A DNA stretch of 64,000 bases, from positions 248,001 to 312,000 of the forward strand of contig NZ_SMBO01000004.1 in NCBI RefSeq assembly GCF_004342985.1, written 5' to 3'. Below the pieces are notes generated by a model. It saw only the letters and a list, made by a program, of their open reading frames with translations, did not search any database and was not told the DNA's origin. Below are positions 36,161 through 45,483 of this stretch, piece after piece. The stretch is from Novosphingobium sp. PhB57. GTDB taxonomy: Bacteria; Pseudomonadota; Alphaproteobacteria; Sphingomonadales; Sphingomonadaceae. The position numbers and the translations under genes are program-made. How positions within the stretch are numbered: the stretch's first letter is position 1; every line of letters begins with the position of its first letter.

Positions 36161-36969
36161 CACTGTTCTCCCGAAAAGAAGGCCCGGAACTGTGCGATTC
36201 CGGGAACGTGGCTGGCGCAGCCGCCATCGGCGACGAGCACTTGCCCGGTAATGTTGCGCGCCGCGTCGGAGGCGAGGAAGGCCACTGCCTCGGCAATGTC
36301 CTCCGGCTCACCCAGACTGTCGCGCAGGGTTTCGTCCTCCACTGCCTGGCGCAGCACGGGCGGGAAGGCTTCGCGCAGCGCCGGGGTCATGGTCATGCCG
36401 GGGGCGACGGCGTTGCAGCGCACGCCGTGGAGGCCGTGGCTGGCGGCGATGGCGCGGGTCATCTGGATCACCGCCGCCTTCGACGAGGAATAGGCCGCCT
36501 GGATCAGGTGGCCCTGCAGCGCCAGGTTGCTGACGGTGTTGACGATATTGCCGCGCGTCTCGCGCAAGTGCGGCAGGGCGGCGCGGCAGGCGATCATCGT
36601 ACCGCGCACGTTGACGGCATAAGTCTGGTCCCAAAGGGCAGTGGCCATGTGCTCCACATCGCCGTCGGCCTGCGCGATGTCGGGGCCGAGCAGCGCGGCG
36701 TTGTTGTGCAGCACGTCCAGCCGGCCGAAATGCGTGAGCGTCCGGGCGATCAGCGCCTCGATCGAGGCTTCCTGCTCCAGATCGAGAGGCACCGCAATGG
36801 CACCGGGCAGTTCCCCGGCGAGCGCCGCCGCGGCCTCTTCCGCAATGTCCGCGATGACGACCCGTGCGCCGCGCGCCGCCATCAGCCGCGCTGTCGCCGA
36901 GCCGATCCCTCCTGCCCCGCCGGTGACGACGGCCACTTTTCCGTCGAGGCGGATGGCGTCGATGGCCAT
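36160..36969 (-). CDS. Short-chain dehydrogenase/reductase
   Basis: A 269-aa SDR with TGGAGGIGSATARL (about residues 16-29), HNNAALLG, catalytic Ser in NTVSNLALQG and intact YSSSK. C-terminal GQVLVADGGCASH. First gene of the four-gene minus-strand operon (SDR, flavoprotein, 78-aa protein, VOC dioxygenase), its stop overlapping the next start. It is divergent from the HxlR regulator at 37080, the likely local controller. Confidence 0.92.
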   Translation of the reverse strand: MAIDAIRLDGKVAVVTGGAGGIGSATARLMAARGARVVIADIAEEAAAALAGELPGAIAVPLDLEQEASIEALIARTLTHFGRLDVLHNNAALLGPDIAQADGDVEHMATALWDQTYAVNVRGTMIACRAALPHLRETRGNIVNTVSNLALQGHLIQAAYSSSKAAVIQMTRAIAASHGLHGVRCNAVAPGMTMTPALREAFPPVLRQAVEDETLRDSLGEPEDIAEAVAFLASDAARNITGQVLVADGGCASHVPGIAQFRAFFSGEQ

Positions 36970-37019
36970 GTTTCTCTCCCGTTTGCGAGCCAGCGATTGA
37001 CCCTGTCCTCACTGGTCAT

Positions 37020-37053
37020 AAAGTGGCCTTCGATGGTGAGAAGACGGCACTTT
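37020..37053. promoter_or_regulatory. Spaced inverted repeat in the SDR/HxlR divergon
   Basis: AAAGTG (37020-37025) and CACTTT (37048-37053), 22 bases apart, lie between the SDR and the HxlR regulator. They are short and could be chance, but they are in the only intergenic space where the HxlR operator should be. Confidence 0.25.
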
Positions 37054-37079
37054 TTTGTACCCTCGGGCGGACCGGCGCG

Positions 37080-37526
37080 ATGATGGCTGAGGCGGAGGAC
37101 GACCTGCCAGCGCGGCCGGCCATCGTCGCGCTGGCGGCCGACATGGCGGCGCATGGCACCGCCCGCGATGCGCCGGTGCGCAATGTCATGGGGGCGCTGG
37201 GAGACCGCTGGACCACGCTGGTGCTGCTGGTGCTGACCACCGGGCCATGCCGCCATGCCGCGCTGCGCCGGTTGCTGTCGGACTTGTCCAACGAAGGCGA
37301 CGTTTCGCAGCGTGTGCTGACGCAGAAGCTGCGCGCCCTGGAACGCGACGGCTTCGTGGAGCGGAGCATCAGTGCGGACGTACCGCCGCGCGTCAGCTAT
37401 GCCCTCACCCCGCTGGGGAGGGCGCTGGCCCTGCAGGCGCGGGCGATGATCGACTGGGTCAATGCCAACGAGGGTTCCATCCTTGCCGCACGCGTCGCTT
37501 TCGACGCGCGCGAGGCGGAGGACTAG
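37080..37526 (+). CDS. HxlR-family transcriptional regulator
   Basis: A 148-aa MarR/HxlR-type winged helix. The family core is at residues 35-110: VRNVMGALGDRWTTLVLLVLTTGPCRHAALRRLL, then VSQRVLTQKLRALERDGFVERS and YALTPLGRAL. HxlR proteins often sense reactive carbonyls or aromatic acids. It is divergent from the SDR operon at 36969. The start at 37080 (ATGATG) lacks a clear ribosome-binding site. A GTG at 37023 would add 19 residues. Confidence 0.85.
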   Translation: MMAEAEDDLPARPAIVALAADMAAHGTARDAPVRNVMGALGDRWTTLVLLVLTTGPCRHAALRRLLSDLSNEGDVSQRVLTQKLRALERDGFVERSISADVPPRVSYALTPLGRALALQARAMIDWVNANEGSILAARVAFDAREAED

Positions 37527-37553
37527 GCCGTTAACTCCTGGACCGCAGGCCGC

Positions 37554-38564
37554 TCAGCGCGGCGGCTGAGGGTGGTTCATCCGATACTCGACTTCCAGCG
37601 CGTCGCGGTCGATCCGCTGCGCGGCGAATGCCACGACATTGCCGGGTTCGTCGACCTTGCGCGCGGCGATGAGCTGGAGGCGCTCGACGATCCAGCGCAG
37701 GGCGCGGTCGTTGCTGTTGGACAAGTGCCACTGCAGAGCCTCGCGGATCGGCGGGAAATCGAACGGGATCTCCCGCATGATGAGAGGCATGTTCTGCACC
37801 ACCTGCTCGGCCAGGCGCCGGTGGATCGTGGCGATCCGGTTGGTATTGATCACCAGGCCCGAGATCGAGAGGAACGTCGGCGCCACCACCTCGACGCGCC
37901 GCTGCTGCTTCTGGCGGCGCACGAACCAGTCGTCGAAGGCGGGGACCCGCGCCTTGCCGAACCGCGCCGTGACGTGGCCGAGTTCGAAGTAGACGTCCTT
38001 GGTCATCGGTCCCTGCATCGCCGGATTGCCCTCCCAGCCGACCACGACATAGTCGTCTTCGAACAGGATCAGGCTGGGGTGATCGGCGGAAATCGCGTAG
38101 TCGATGGTCAGCAGGAGATCGATGTAGCCGCGTTCGAGCGCCTCGATCGGAAAGTCGTTCATCGGCTGGATCTCGAAGCGCATCTGGGGGGCATCGCGCT
38201 CGAATTCCGACAGCGCCTCGGCCAGCAGGACCTGCGTGGAATAGTCGGAGGCCATGATCCGCACTTGCCGGTCGGCGGTCATGGGATCGAAGGCCGGGGC
38301 GACCGAGATGGTCGTGCGGATCTGCTCCAGCACCGCGCGGACCGGTTCGATCAGTTCCTCGGCGCGGGTGGTGAGGATCATGTTGCGGCCCTTCACCACC
38401 AGTAGATCGTCCGCGAAATACTCGCGCAGGCGGCCCAGCGCGCTGGAGGTTGCCGATTGCGAGAGGCAGAGCCGGTCCGCCGCGAGCGAGACGCTCTTCT
38501 CGCTCAGCAGCGCATCGAGCGCGACCAGCAGGTTGAGGTCCAGTCTTCCAAAACGCATTGCCAT
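37554..38564 (-). CDS. LysR-family regulator, NodD/NahR-like type
   Basis: A 336-aa regulator with the NodD-class N-terminus: FGRLDLNLLVALDALL, then LSQSATSSALGRLREYFADDLLVV. NodD/NahR-class regulators respond to aromatic inducers. It is the fourth gene on the minus strand after TBDR, sulfatase and epimerase, and is probably in their transcript, so it may autoregulate. The block shared between 28.0 and 43.5 kb contains a LysR-like dyad and is the natural candidate for its target. ATG at 38564 or 38558 are both possible, with GGGGAG upstream. Confidence 0.9.
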   Translation of the reverse strand: MAMRFGRLDLNLLVALDALLSEKSVSLAADRLCLSQSATSSALGRLREYFADDLLVVKGRNMILTTRAEELIEPVRAVLEQIRTTISVAPAFDPMTADRQVRIMASDYSTQVLLAEALSEFERDAPQMRFEIQPMNDFPIEALERGYIDLLLTIDYAISADHPSLILFEDDYVVVGWEGNPAMQGPMTKDVYFELGHVTARFGKARVPAFDDWFVRRQKQQRRVEVVAPTFLSISGLVINTNRIATIHRRLAEQVVQNMPLIMREIPFDFPPIREALQWHLSNSNDRALRWIVERLQLIAARKVDEPGNVVAFAAQRIDRDALEVEYRMNHPQPPR

Positions 38565-38589
38565 CTCCCGCTCCCCGTTTCGCTGGTGG

Positions 38590-39510
38590 TTATTCCAAAG
38601 TCGAAAGGGCGCTGGCAACGAGACTAGCAGCATCGCCGTCATGCGCGAAGCCCGCATGATCCGCCGCCGGCGTGGCAAGCGGGGGCTGCGCGGCAAAGGC
38701 GGCCTCCAGCGCGGCGTCAGGCTCGTAGCGCACGAGATCGGCGGAGACACCGCACTGGCGCGCGATCTCGGCGGCAAGCTCACCCATCGTCAGGCGCAGC
38801 GCCGGCAGCGTCACCGCGCGGGTCGGCGGCAGCAGCGCGGTATCGAGCGTCAGGGCGTGTACGAAGTTTCGCGCCGCGCATTCCAGCGATTCCGCCCAGA
38901 TCGTGCCCGCGGCCGAGACCGGACACGTGAAGGCCTCGCCCGCCTTCAGCGCATGGAACAGGTTCGACATGAAAGCCGATTTCATGCCCGACGGCCCTTT
39001 CGGCCGCGCGAGGATGCCGGGCAGGCGCACCGTCACGCCGTCGATCAGCCCGCGGTTGGAGAACATCGCCACGGCATGCTCCATCATCGCCTTGTGCCCG
39101 CCGTAGATCATCCTGGGCGAAAGCGGGGTCCCATCGTCGACATGCGCCGGCAGCGGATCGCCATAGACCGCGATCGAACTGGCATAGGCGACCCGCAAGC
39201 CCGGCGTGCGCGCGCTTGCCTCCAGCAGCAGGTCGTACATGGCATCGATGTTGATCCGGCGCGAAGCCAGAGGATCGGCCTCCGCCGCCCCGCCCGGCAC
39301 GGTCGCGAGGTGGACGAGCGCGTCGCAGCCCTCGGCCAGAGCTTGCGCCCGCACGGCGGCATCGCCCAGATCGCCTGCCACCGCCTGCGCGCCGGCCGGA
39401 ATGGCCCCTGCATGGCTGTCGATCCCCACGACCGCGTGGCCCGCATCCAGCAGGCGGCGAACCAGTTGCCGGCCGACGAAACCGCCGGCGCCGGTGACGA
39501 GCACTTTCAC
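38590..39510 (-). CDS. NAD-dependent epimerase/dehydratase family protein
   Basis: A 306-aa extended SDR, similar to D-erythronate dehydrogenase (DenD)-like proteins. The cofactor motif is VTGAGGFVGRQLV at the N-terminus, followed by HLATVPGG, catalytic Ser in YASSIAVYG and YGGHK. C-terminal half variable. It lies 9 bases after the sulfatase stop. An alcohol or hydroxy-acid oxidation after desulfation is a reasonable guess. Confidence 0.9.
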   Translation of the reverse strand: MKVLVTGAGGFVGRQLVRRLLDAGHAVVGIDSHAGAIPAGAQAVAGDLGDAAVRAQALAEGCDALVHLATVPGGAAEADPLASRRINIDAMYDLLLEASARTPGLRVAYASSIAVYGDPLPAHVDDGTPLSPRMIYGGHKAMMEHAVAMFSNRGLIDGVTVRLPGILARPKGPSGMKSAFMSNLFHALKAGEAFTCPVSAAGTIWAESLECAARNFVHALTLDTALLPPTRAVTLPALRLTMGELAAEIARQCGVSADLVRYEPDAALEAAFAAQPPLATPAADHAGFAHDGDAASLVASALSTLE

Positions 39511-39519
39511 GTTCTTCTC

Positions 39520-40923
39520 CTAGTATCTGTCCGAGTACGCCTTGCGCACGTCCTCGGAATATCCATCGACGCGGTAGGGCAGCATCTGGGCATTCCAGCC
39601 GTCCCAAAGGCCCTTCAACTCGGCCAGCTTGGCGGGCTCGGCAGCAGCGCGTTCGGCGCGTTCGTGCTCGTCCTCGGCCAGGTTGTAGAGGTGTTCCTTC
39701 CCGCCGAGTTTCACGTATTTCCAGTTGCCCTGGCGCACGGCGGCCTGCTCGTTCGCCTTGAAGCGCCAGAACAGTGTGCGCGGCACCGATGCCGCCTTGC
39801 CGGTCAATTGGGCGGAGAGGTCCACCCCGTCGACCTTGCCCGCCTTCGCCACGTCACCCCCGGCCATCGTCAGGAACGTCGGCAGGAAGTCCATCGAGGC
39901 CATGACCTGATCGGAGATCGATCCCGGCGCGATCTGCCCGGGCCAGCGCATCAGGATCGGCACGCGGATGCCGCCTTCCAGCACTTCGCCCTTGTGGCCG
40001 ATGAAGGGCCAGGTCTCCGAAAACCGCTCGCCCCCGTTGTCGCTGGTGAAGACGACGATGGTATTGTTCGCCTTGCCGGTGCGTTCCAGCGCGGCCAGCA
40101 CTTTGGCGACGTTCTGGTCCATCGCCTCCACCATTTCCTTGTACTTGGCGAGATTGCCCCCGTCATAGTGGAAGGAATTGGGCAGGACTTTGGCCACCGC
40201 CGCATCCTCGCGCCCTTCCCAGGGCCAGTGCGGGGCGTTGAAGTGGAGGGACAGGAACAGCGGTTTGTCGCCTGCCCCCTCGATGGTCTTGACCGCCTCG
40301 TCCCCGAACAAGTCGGTGAGGTAGCCCTCCCGCTGCTCCGCCGCGTTATTCTGGGCAAGGCCCACGCCGACGTCCTTGCCGCCCATGACCATGTGATGCC
40401 GGAAATAGTCCGCCGCGCCTTCGACGACGCCGAAGAACTCGTCGTAGCCATGCTGGAGCGGGCCGTGTTCGGGCGGCTCGCCCAAGTGCCACTTGCCGAT
40501 CAGCTTGGTGTGATAGCCCCGGTCGCGCAGGACCGAGGCGATCGTCGGACGGTCCAGCGGCACACCGATACGCGGCGGCGCGCCGGGGCCCAGCGGTTCC
40601 TCGATACCGATGGCGAAGCGCTGGGCGTAGCAGCCGGTCAGCAGCGCCGTGCGCGTGGGCGAGCAGATCGGCGTGCTGGCATAGCCCTGCGTCAAACGCA
40701 CCCCGTCACGGCCGAGACTGTCGATGGCCGGTGTGCGGATCGCATGCGATCCGGTGGCGGAAAGGTCCGCATAGCCGAGGTCGTCAGCCATGATGTAGAC
40801 GATGTTCGGCAGGCGTCCCGAAGGAGCGGCCGGGCGGGCAAGCGCCCTTCCCGGCCCGGCAAGCGCGACGAGTGCGGTCGTCGCGCCCAGCCATCCCAGC
40901 ACCCGGCGGCGATCGGCAGGCAT
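39520..40923 (-). CDS. Type I arylsulfatase (Tat-exported)
   Basis: A 467-aa sulfatase. Cys87 in the maturation motif CSPTRTALLTG would be converted to formylglycine. Metal and catalytic residues are in NIVYIMADDLGYADLS, IGKWHLGE and VFTSDNGGE. The N-terminus MPADRRRVLGWLGATTALV is a twin-arginine signal, so the folded enzyme goes to the periplasm. It lies directly downstream of a TBDR. An alternative start at 40941 (MAEETRM) is possible. The start at 40923 has GAGG at a workable distance. No formylglycine-generating enzyme gene is visible in this window. Confidence 0.92.
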   Translation of the reverse strand: MPADRRRVLGWLGATTALVALAGPGRALARPAAPSGRLPNIVYIMADDLGYADLSATGSHAIRTPAIDSLGRDGVRLTQGYASTPICSPTRTALLTGCYAQRFAIGIEEPLGPGAPPRIGVPLDRPTIASVLRDRGYHTKLIGKWHLGEPPEHGPLQHGYDEFFGVVEGAADYFRHHMVMGGKDVGVGLAQNNAAEQREGYLTDLFGDEAVKTIEGAGDKPLFLSLHFNAPHWPWEGREDAAVAKVLPNSFHYDGGNLAKYKEMVEAMDQNVAKVLAALERTGKANNTIVVFTSDNGGERFSETWPFIGHKGEVLEGGIRVPILMRWPGQIAPGSISDQVMASMDFLPTFLTMAGGDVAKAGKVDGVDLSAQLTGKAASVPRTLFWRFKANEQAAVRQGNWKYVKLGGKEHLYNLAEDEHERAERAAAEPAKLAELKGLWDGWNAQMLPYRVDGYSEDVRKAYSDRY

Positions 40924-40945
40924 CCTCGTTTCCTCGGCCATATTC

Positions 40946-43420
40946 TCAGAAGCTCGCCGAGAGACGCAGGCCATAAGTGCGCGGCGCGGTATAGCGCGCC
41001 ACGGCGAAGCCGATGGGCGAAGACTGCGGCGTGGCGATCCGGCGCTTGTTCTCGATATTCTGGACATAGGCCCCGATCGAGAAGCCGCCGTCCGCCATGC
41101 GCAGGGTCAGGTTGGCGTCGGTCAGCCAGTAGGGCCGGATCTTCTCGAAATCGAGGTACTCGAAGGCGCCGTACTGCGAGGAACGCCAGGACGTGTTGAC
41201 GCTGCCGACCAGTTCGTACTTGTCACCCAGCGGCACGATCTGTTCCGCGCCCAGGTTGATCGTCCACTTGGGCGAATAGAGCAGCGGACGGCCCGAACAG
41301 TCGAACGCCAGGATCGGGGTGCTTCCGTCGCTGAGGAAGTTGCCCGTGGCGGTATAGGGGCAGTTGATATTGTTGCGCGGCGATGCGGTCGTCAGCGTCA
41401 GCTCCTTGTACTCGGTGTCGAGGTACTGGACCTTGGCGGAAAGCGTGGTGCTGCGCATCGGCTTGACCATGAGATCGACGTCGAAGCCCTTGATGTCGGC
41501 ACGGCCGGCATTGTCGATGGTGTTTATCAGCACGGAGTCCGGCGAAACCGTGAAGTAGTTGATCTGCTGGTCCTTGTACTTCCAGTAGAAGGCTTCGAGG
41601 TTGAGCTGGACACGGTCGTTCAGGAAGCGGTTCTTCGATCCGATCGTATAGGCCGTGATGAATTCGGGATCGTAGCTCGGATTGCCTTCGGAGAGCTGGA
41701 AGCCGCCGGCACGGTAGCCGCTTTCCACCGAAGCATAGAGCAGCGATTCCGGCGCAATGTCGAATTCGGCACCCGCCTTCCAGGTCACGCGGCTGAACTT
41801 GCCGGAATCGACCACAGGATAATAAGTCTTCTGGATGATCCCGGCCCCGTTCAGCAGCGGATAGAACTGCCCGTTCGCATCGTCGGTGCTGCCGGGCGCG
41901 ATATAGCCGTTTTCGATCAGCCAGTTCACCGTCTCGCCCGTCGTGGTGAAATTGGGGAAGTGAGGGAGATTGCCCGGCACCGCGCAGCCCTGCGCGAACG
42001 ATCCCGGCGGCGTGACGGGCGGCAGCCCGCCGCAATAGGCGATGAAGTTGTTGATGATGCCGTTGATCGACTTCTTGTCGTGCGTATAGCGCAGGCCGCC
42101 GATCAGCCGGAACTGGTCGGTGAGATGGGCGGTGAGCTGGCCGAAGGTGGCCCAGCTGGTCGTCTTGTGGGTATAGCGCTGGATAGGCAGCACGAATTCC
42201 TGGTTGTATTCGCCGACGTTGCGGATCTTCTCGTCGAAATAGAAGCCGCCCACGACGTAGTCGAACATCCCCACTTTGCCCGCAAGGCGCGCTTCGAGAC
42301 TGGCCTGGCGGTCCTGCTCGTCGTTATAGGCAGTGTTGAAGGCGGGTCCGTAGAAGTAGGTCGTGAAGTCCGTCTTGCGATAGGCTGGCAGCACCGTCAG
42401 CGTGCCGATCCCGGTTTCCAGCGTGACTTCGGCATTGAGCCCCCAATAGGTGGCGTCGATCATCTGCTGGCGGTTAAGCGCGTTCAGGAAGCCGAAGCCG
42501 GGCGCGCCGAGCTGGGTCTGGCGATAGGCATTGGCCGCATCCGTGTTGAAGCCCTCGGACGATCCCAGCCCCGTCGCGGGCGCGAAAGTGAAGCCGTTGG
42601 GGCCGGGCGTGAAGGCGCCGATATAACTCGATCCCGCGCCCACGCCGCCGACATGGGTATAATCGCCGCCGAAGCGGATGCTGAGCTTGTCGGTAGGCTC
42701 GAACAGCAATTGCGCGCGGATGCCGCTGCGGTTGGCATCGTCGCTGCCGTCGCGATTGTAGCCGTCGTGGTACTGGTGGGTGGCGGCGACGCGCAAGGCG
42801 GCGTTGTCGCCCAGGCCAAGGTTGAAGAACCCTTCCGCGCCCACGGCATCGTAATTGCCCACCGAAAGCGTGAAGCCGCCGGAATTGCGGCCGAGTTCGG
42901 GACGGTTGGGAATGATGTTGACCGCGCCGCCGGTGGCGTTGCGCCCATAGAGAATGCCCTGCGGCCCTTTCAGCACTTCGACGCGCGCCAGGTCGTAGAA
43001 GGCCGAGCCGAAGGCACCGGCCGCCCGGCCCAGCACCACGCCATCGTAGCTGGGGGTAACGGCGGGATCGTTGTAGCTGTTGTTGGTGATATTGCCGACG
43101 CCGCGCAGGAAGATCGAGGTGTTGGAGCCGCCGCCATTGGTCACGGTCAGCGCGGGAACCGCCTTGTTCAGGGCGTCGGCCTGGGTGATGCCCTGCCGGA
43201 TCAGGTTCTCGCCGCCCACGGCATCGATGGCGATGCCCGCGCTCTGGAGCGTTTCCGAGCGGCGCTGCGCAGTGACGATGATGTCCCCGATCCCCGCGTT
43301 GTCCTGCGCCGGCGGGCTCGCGGCGGGTGCCGCCTCCTGCGCCGCGGCCGGCGCGGCGGCTGCGGAAACGGCGAGCGCCAGGACGGCCAGACTCGATGAA
43401 TGGATAAGTCGATTGCGCAT
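40946..43420 (-). CDS. TonB-dependent receptor of the sulfatase operon
   Basis: An 824-aa outer-membrane receptor. The signal peptide MRNRLIHSSSLAVLALAV ends at AAAQ. The TonB-box region is DIIVTAQRRSETLQSAGIAI. The plug contains ALTVTNGGGSNTSIFLRG and the signature RVEVLKGPQGILYGRNATGG. The barrel ends APRTYGLRLSASF. GGGAGGAG precedes the ATG. It heads the operon with sulfatase, epimerase and LysR regulator, so the natural ligand is probably a sulfated organic compound. Its promoter region carries copy B of the shared block. Confidence 0.93.
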   Translation of the reverse strand: MRNRLIHSSSLAVLALAVSAAAAPAAAQEAAPAASPPAQDNAGIGDIIVTAQRRSETLQSAGIAIDAVGGENLIRQGITQADALNKAVPALTVTNGGGSNTSIFLRGVGNITNNSYNDPAVTPSYDGVVLGRAAGAFGSAFYDLARVEVLKGPQGILYGRNATGGAVNIIPNRPELGRNSGGFTLSVGNYDAVGAEGFFNLGLGDNAALRVAATHQYHDGYNRDGSDDANRSGIRAQLLFEPTDKLSIRFGGDYTHVGGVGAGSSYIGAFTPGPNGFTFAPATGLGSSEGFNTDAANAYRQTQLGAPGFGFLNALNRQQMIDATYWGLNAEVTLETGIGTLTVLPAYRKTDFTTYFYGPAFNTAYNDEQDRQASLEARLAGKVGMFDYVVGGFYFDEKIRNVGEYNQEFVLPIQRYTHKTTSWATFGQLTAHLTDQFRLIGGLRYTHDKKSINGIINNFIAYCGGLPPVTPPGSFAQGCAVPGNLPHFPNFTTTGETVNWLIENGYIAPGSTDDANGQFYPLLNGAGIIQKTYYPVVDSGKFSRVTWKAGAEFDIAPESLLYASVESGYRAGGFQLSEGNPSYDPEFITAYTIGSKNRFLNDRVQLNLEAFYWKYKDQQINYFTVSPDSVLINTIDNAGRADIKGFDVDLMVKPMRSTTLSAKVQYLDTEYKELTLTTASPRNNINCPYTATGNFLSDGSTPILAFDCSGRPLLYSPKWTINLGAEQIVPLGDKYELVGSVNTSWRSSQYGAFEYLDFEKIRPYWLTDANLTLRMADGGFSIGAYVQNIENKRRIATPQSSPIGFAVARYTAPRTYGLRLSASF

Positions 43421-43442
43421 GGCGCTCCTCCCGTTGTGTTTG

Positions 43443-43509
43443 TTCTTGGCCACAGGGCTAGCCAAGCCATCGCTCCCGGTCACACCGATTGTATCGATGG
43501 TCAGGCATC
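43443..43509. promoter_or_regulatory. Shared regulatory block, copy B (TBDR/flavin monooxygenase divergon)
   Basis: GGGCTAGCCAAGCC (43455-43468), then ATCGAT at 43493 (38 bases from the first G, as in copy A), N4 and AGGCATC. The partial upstream match TTCTTGG is also kept. The orientation is the same as copy A at 27993, and each lies between a minus-strand and a plus-strand operon. See the finding for copy A. Confidence 0.65.
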
Positions 43510-43557
43510 CACAGTTCGGATTTGTCTGGCGGAGCGGGCGCGCTACCTCTCGTCTTC

Positions 43558-44697
43558 ATGATACGGGAGAGCATCAGCAGCATCGCCACGGCACTGGTCG
43601 TGGGCGGAGGGATCGGCGGCATGGCCACGGCCATCAGCCTTGCGGAACGCGGCGTCAGGGTGGACCTGATCGACCTCGATCCGGAATGGCGGGTCTATGG
43701 CGCGGGCATAACCATAACCGGGCCGACCTTGCGGGCCTATCGGCGGCTCGGCCTGCTGGAGGAGATCAAGAAAGCCGGCGCCATCACGAACAAGACCCGC
43801 CTGTTCCGCCATGACGGCACGCATCTCCACGATCTCGACGAACCCGTGATCGAGGAAGGTCTGCCCGCAACCGGCGGCATCATGCGCCCGGTGCTGCACC
43901 GGATCATGCAGCGCCGGGTGCAGGACGTTGCCATCCCCGTCCGCCTGGGGCTGACCGTTACCACGCTCGAAACCGACGAAACCGGCGTGGACGTAACCTT
44001 CTCGGACGATAGCACGGGCCGCTACGACCTCGTTGTCGGGGCCGACAGCGTCTATTCCACCGTGCGCGAGATCGCTTTTCCCCACATGGCCCCGGCGCAG
44101 CCGACCGGCCAGGGCTGCTGGCGCATCTCGATCCGCAAGCCCCCCGGTCTGGAAGCGGGGGAATTCTTCCTGGGCCACGACAACCCCTGCGGCATCACCG
44201 CCTGCAGCCCGGACAGTGTCTATATGTGGATGCTCACGCCTCACGAACCGCGCGAAACCTTCATGGACGAAGAGGAACTCTATACGACCCTGAAGGGGCT
44301 GCTCGCGGACTTCGGCGGCAATGCCGGATGGATCCGCGACAACATGACGCGGGGGGACTGGATCAACTACCGCCCGCTCTCCGCCGCACTCCAGCCCCGG
44401 TCCTGGAGCAACGGGCGGATCGTGCTGGTGGGCGATGCGGTTCACGCCACCACCCCCCATCTGGCCTCCGGCGCCGGGATGGCGGTGGAAAGCGGCGTCG
44501 TCCTGGCCGAGGAGCTGGCCCGGGCAGACACGGTCGCAGAAGGTCTGGCTGCCTACGAGGAGCGCCGCTTCGAGCGGTGCCGCGATGTGATCGAAAGCAG
44601 CGTGGGCATCGGCAGGTTGCAACTGGAGCACGGCTCGCCGGACCGGCACAAGGCCTTGCTGGAAGGCGCTCTGGCCCGGCTCAACGAGCCGTTTTGA
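43558..44697 (+). CDS. FAD-dependent aromatic monooxygenase (salicylate hydroxylase-like)
   Basis: A 379-aa class A flavoprotein monooxygenase. The dinucleotide-binding motif is ALVVGGGIGGMATAISLAERG. The DG-type motif appears as VVGADSVYSTVRE, and the second FAD motif is RIVLVGDAVHATTPHLASGAGMA. The family hydroxylates phenolic acids using NAD(P)H and oxygen. It is divergent from the TBDR-sulfatase operon across the shared regulatory block. No strong ribosome-binding site precedes the ATG at 43558. The longer frame from 43489 lacks family sequence. Confidence 0.9.
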   Translation: MIRESISSIATALVVGGGIGGMATAISLAERGVRVDLIDLDPEWRVYGAGITITGPTLRAYRRLGLLEEIKKAGAITNKTRLFRHDGTHLHDLDEPVIEEGLPATGGIMRPVLHRIMQRRVQDVAIPVRLGLTVTTLETDETGVDVTFSDDSTGRYDLVVGADSVYSTVREIAFPHMAPAQPTGQGCWRISIRKPPGLEAGEFFLGHDNPCGITACSPDSVYMWMLTPHEPRETFMDEEELYTTLKGLLADFGGNAGWIRDNMTRGDWINYRPLSAALQPRSWSNGRIVLVGDAVHATTPHLASGAGMAVESGVVLAEELARADTVAEGLAAYEERRFERCRDVIESSVGIGRLQLEHGSPDRHKALLEGALARLNEPF

Positions 44698-44775
44698 CCG
44701 CGCGCGCGAGGGATGGGGGCGCTTCGGCGCCACCCTTTCGCACAGGCACGCCCAGCCAAGCCCGGTCGCCGTGGG

Positions 44776-45447
44776 TCAGGCCGGGATCGGCGGCAACTTC
44801 ATGGTTGCCAGCATCGCGTCCTCCAGCAGGGCGGGAAATTCGTCGCTTTCGAGGACGAAAGGGCCGGGCCGGTTGATCAGGGTATTGTTGAGCACCCCGT
44901 ACATCACCTGAAAGGCGAAGCGCACCCGTTCCAGGCTCACGTGCTCCGCGTCGATCGCCGGCAGCGCCAGCAGGCGCTCGATATAGGCGCTCGCCAGGTT
45001 CTGGGCATTTCGGCGAAACGGCTCCCACGCCTGTTCGGCGTCGAGGCTGACCTTGAAGGCAGACCTGAAGAAGGTCGACTGGCGCAGATAGCGGTCGACT
45101 TGCGCCTTCACCAGCCTGGGCAGGATCTCTTCGAAAGGCGCCTCGCGCACGATGCCTTCCAGAAGCGGGCCGGATTCCGCGGCGGCGAAGACCATGACCG
45201 CCTTGAACAGCGTGATCTTGTCCGGGAACCGCGAATAGAAAGCCCCCGTCGAGCAGCTTGCCGCCGCGCAGATATCGATGATGCTGACATCATCGAAGGG
45301 CTGGTTGCGCGCGATGGCAAGCGCCTCGCGAATGAGGCGATCGCGCAAGGCGCGGCTGCGCGATTGCACGGCGGGCGTCACCCCTACTTTCGCCAGGTCA
45401 TCCTCGATCTCGATCGCCACCGCCGCCTCCGTCATGGACAGAGGCAT
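44776..45447 (-). CDS. TetR-family transcriptional regulator
   Basis: A 223-aa regulator. The N-terminal HTH (about residues 35-80) reads LIREALAIARNQPFDDVSIIDICAAASCSTGAFYSRFPDKITLFKAV. The C-terminal helical ligand domain is divergent. It faces the hydrolase at 45586, and a 21-bp near-perfect palindrome lies between them. It probably represses the downstream hydrolase-channel-transporter genes until a ligand binds. ATG at 45435 is an alternative start. Confidence 0.9.
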   Translation of the reverse strand: MPLSMTEAAVAIEIEDDLAKVGVTPAVQSRSRALRDRLIREALAIARNQPFDDVSIIDICAAASCSTGAFYSRFPDKITLFKAVMVFAAAESGPLLEGIVREAPFEEILPRLVKAQVDRYLRQSTFFRSAFKVSLDAEQAWEPFRRNAQNLASAYIERLLALPAIDAEHVSLERVRFAFQVMYGVLNNTLINRPGPFVLESDEFPALLEDAMLATMKLPPIPA

Positions 45448-45483
45448 TGCCGATAGCGCGCCGCTTGTCCACGTTTCGATAAA

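Noticed and set aside
38254..43399. Very long plus-strand frames (38254-41199, 40802-43399)
   Set aside because: They are antisense to the LysR, epimerase, sulfatase and TBDR genes, with Arg/Val-rich composition and no known domain. Shadows of GC-rich codon bias.
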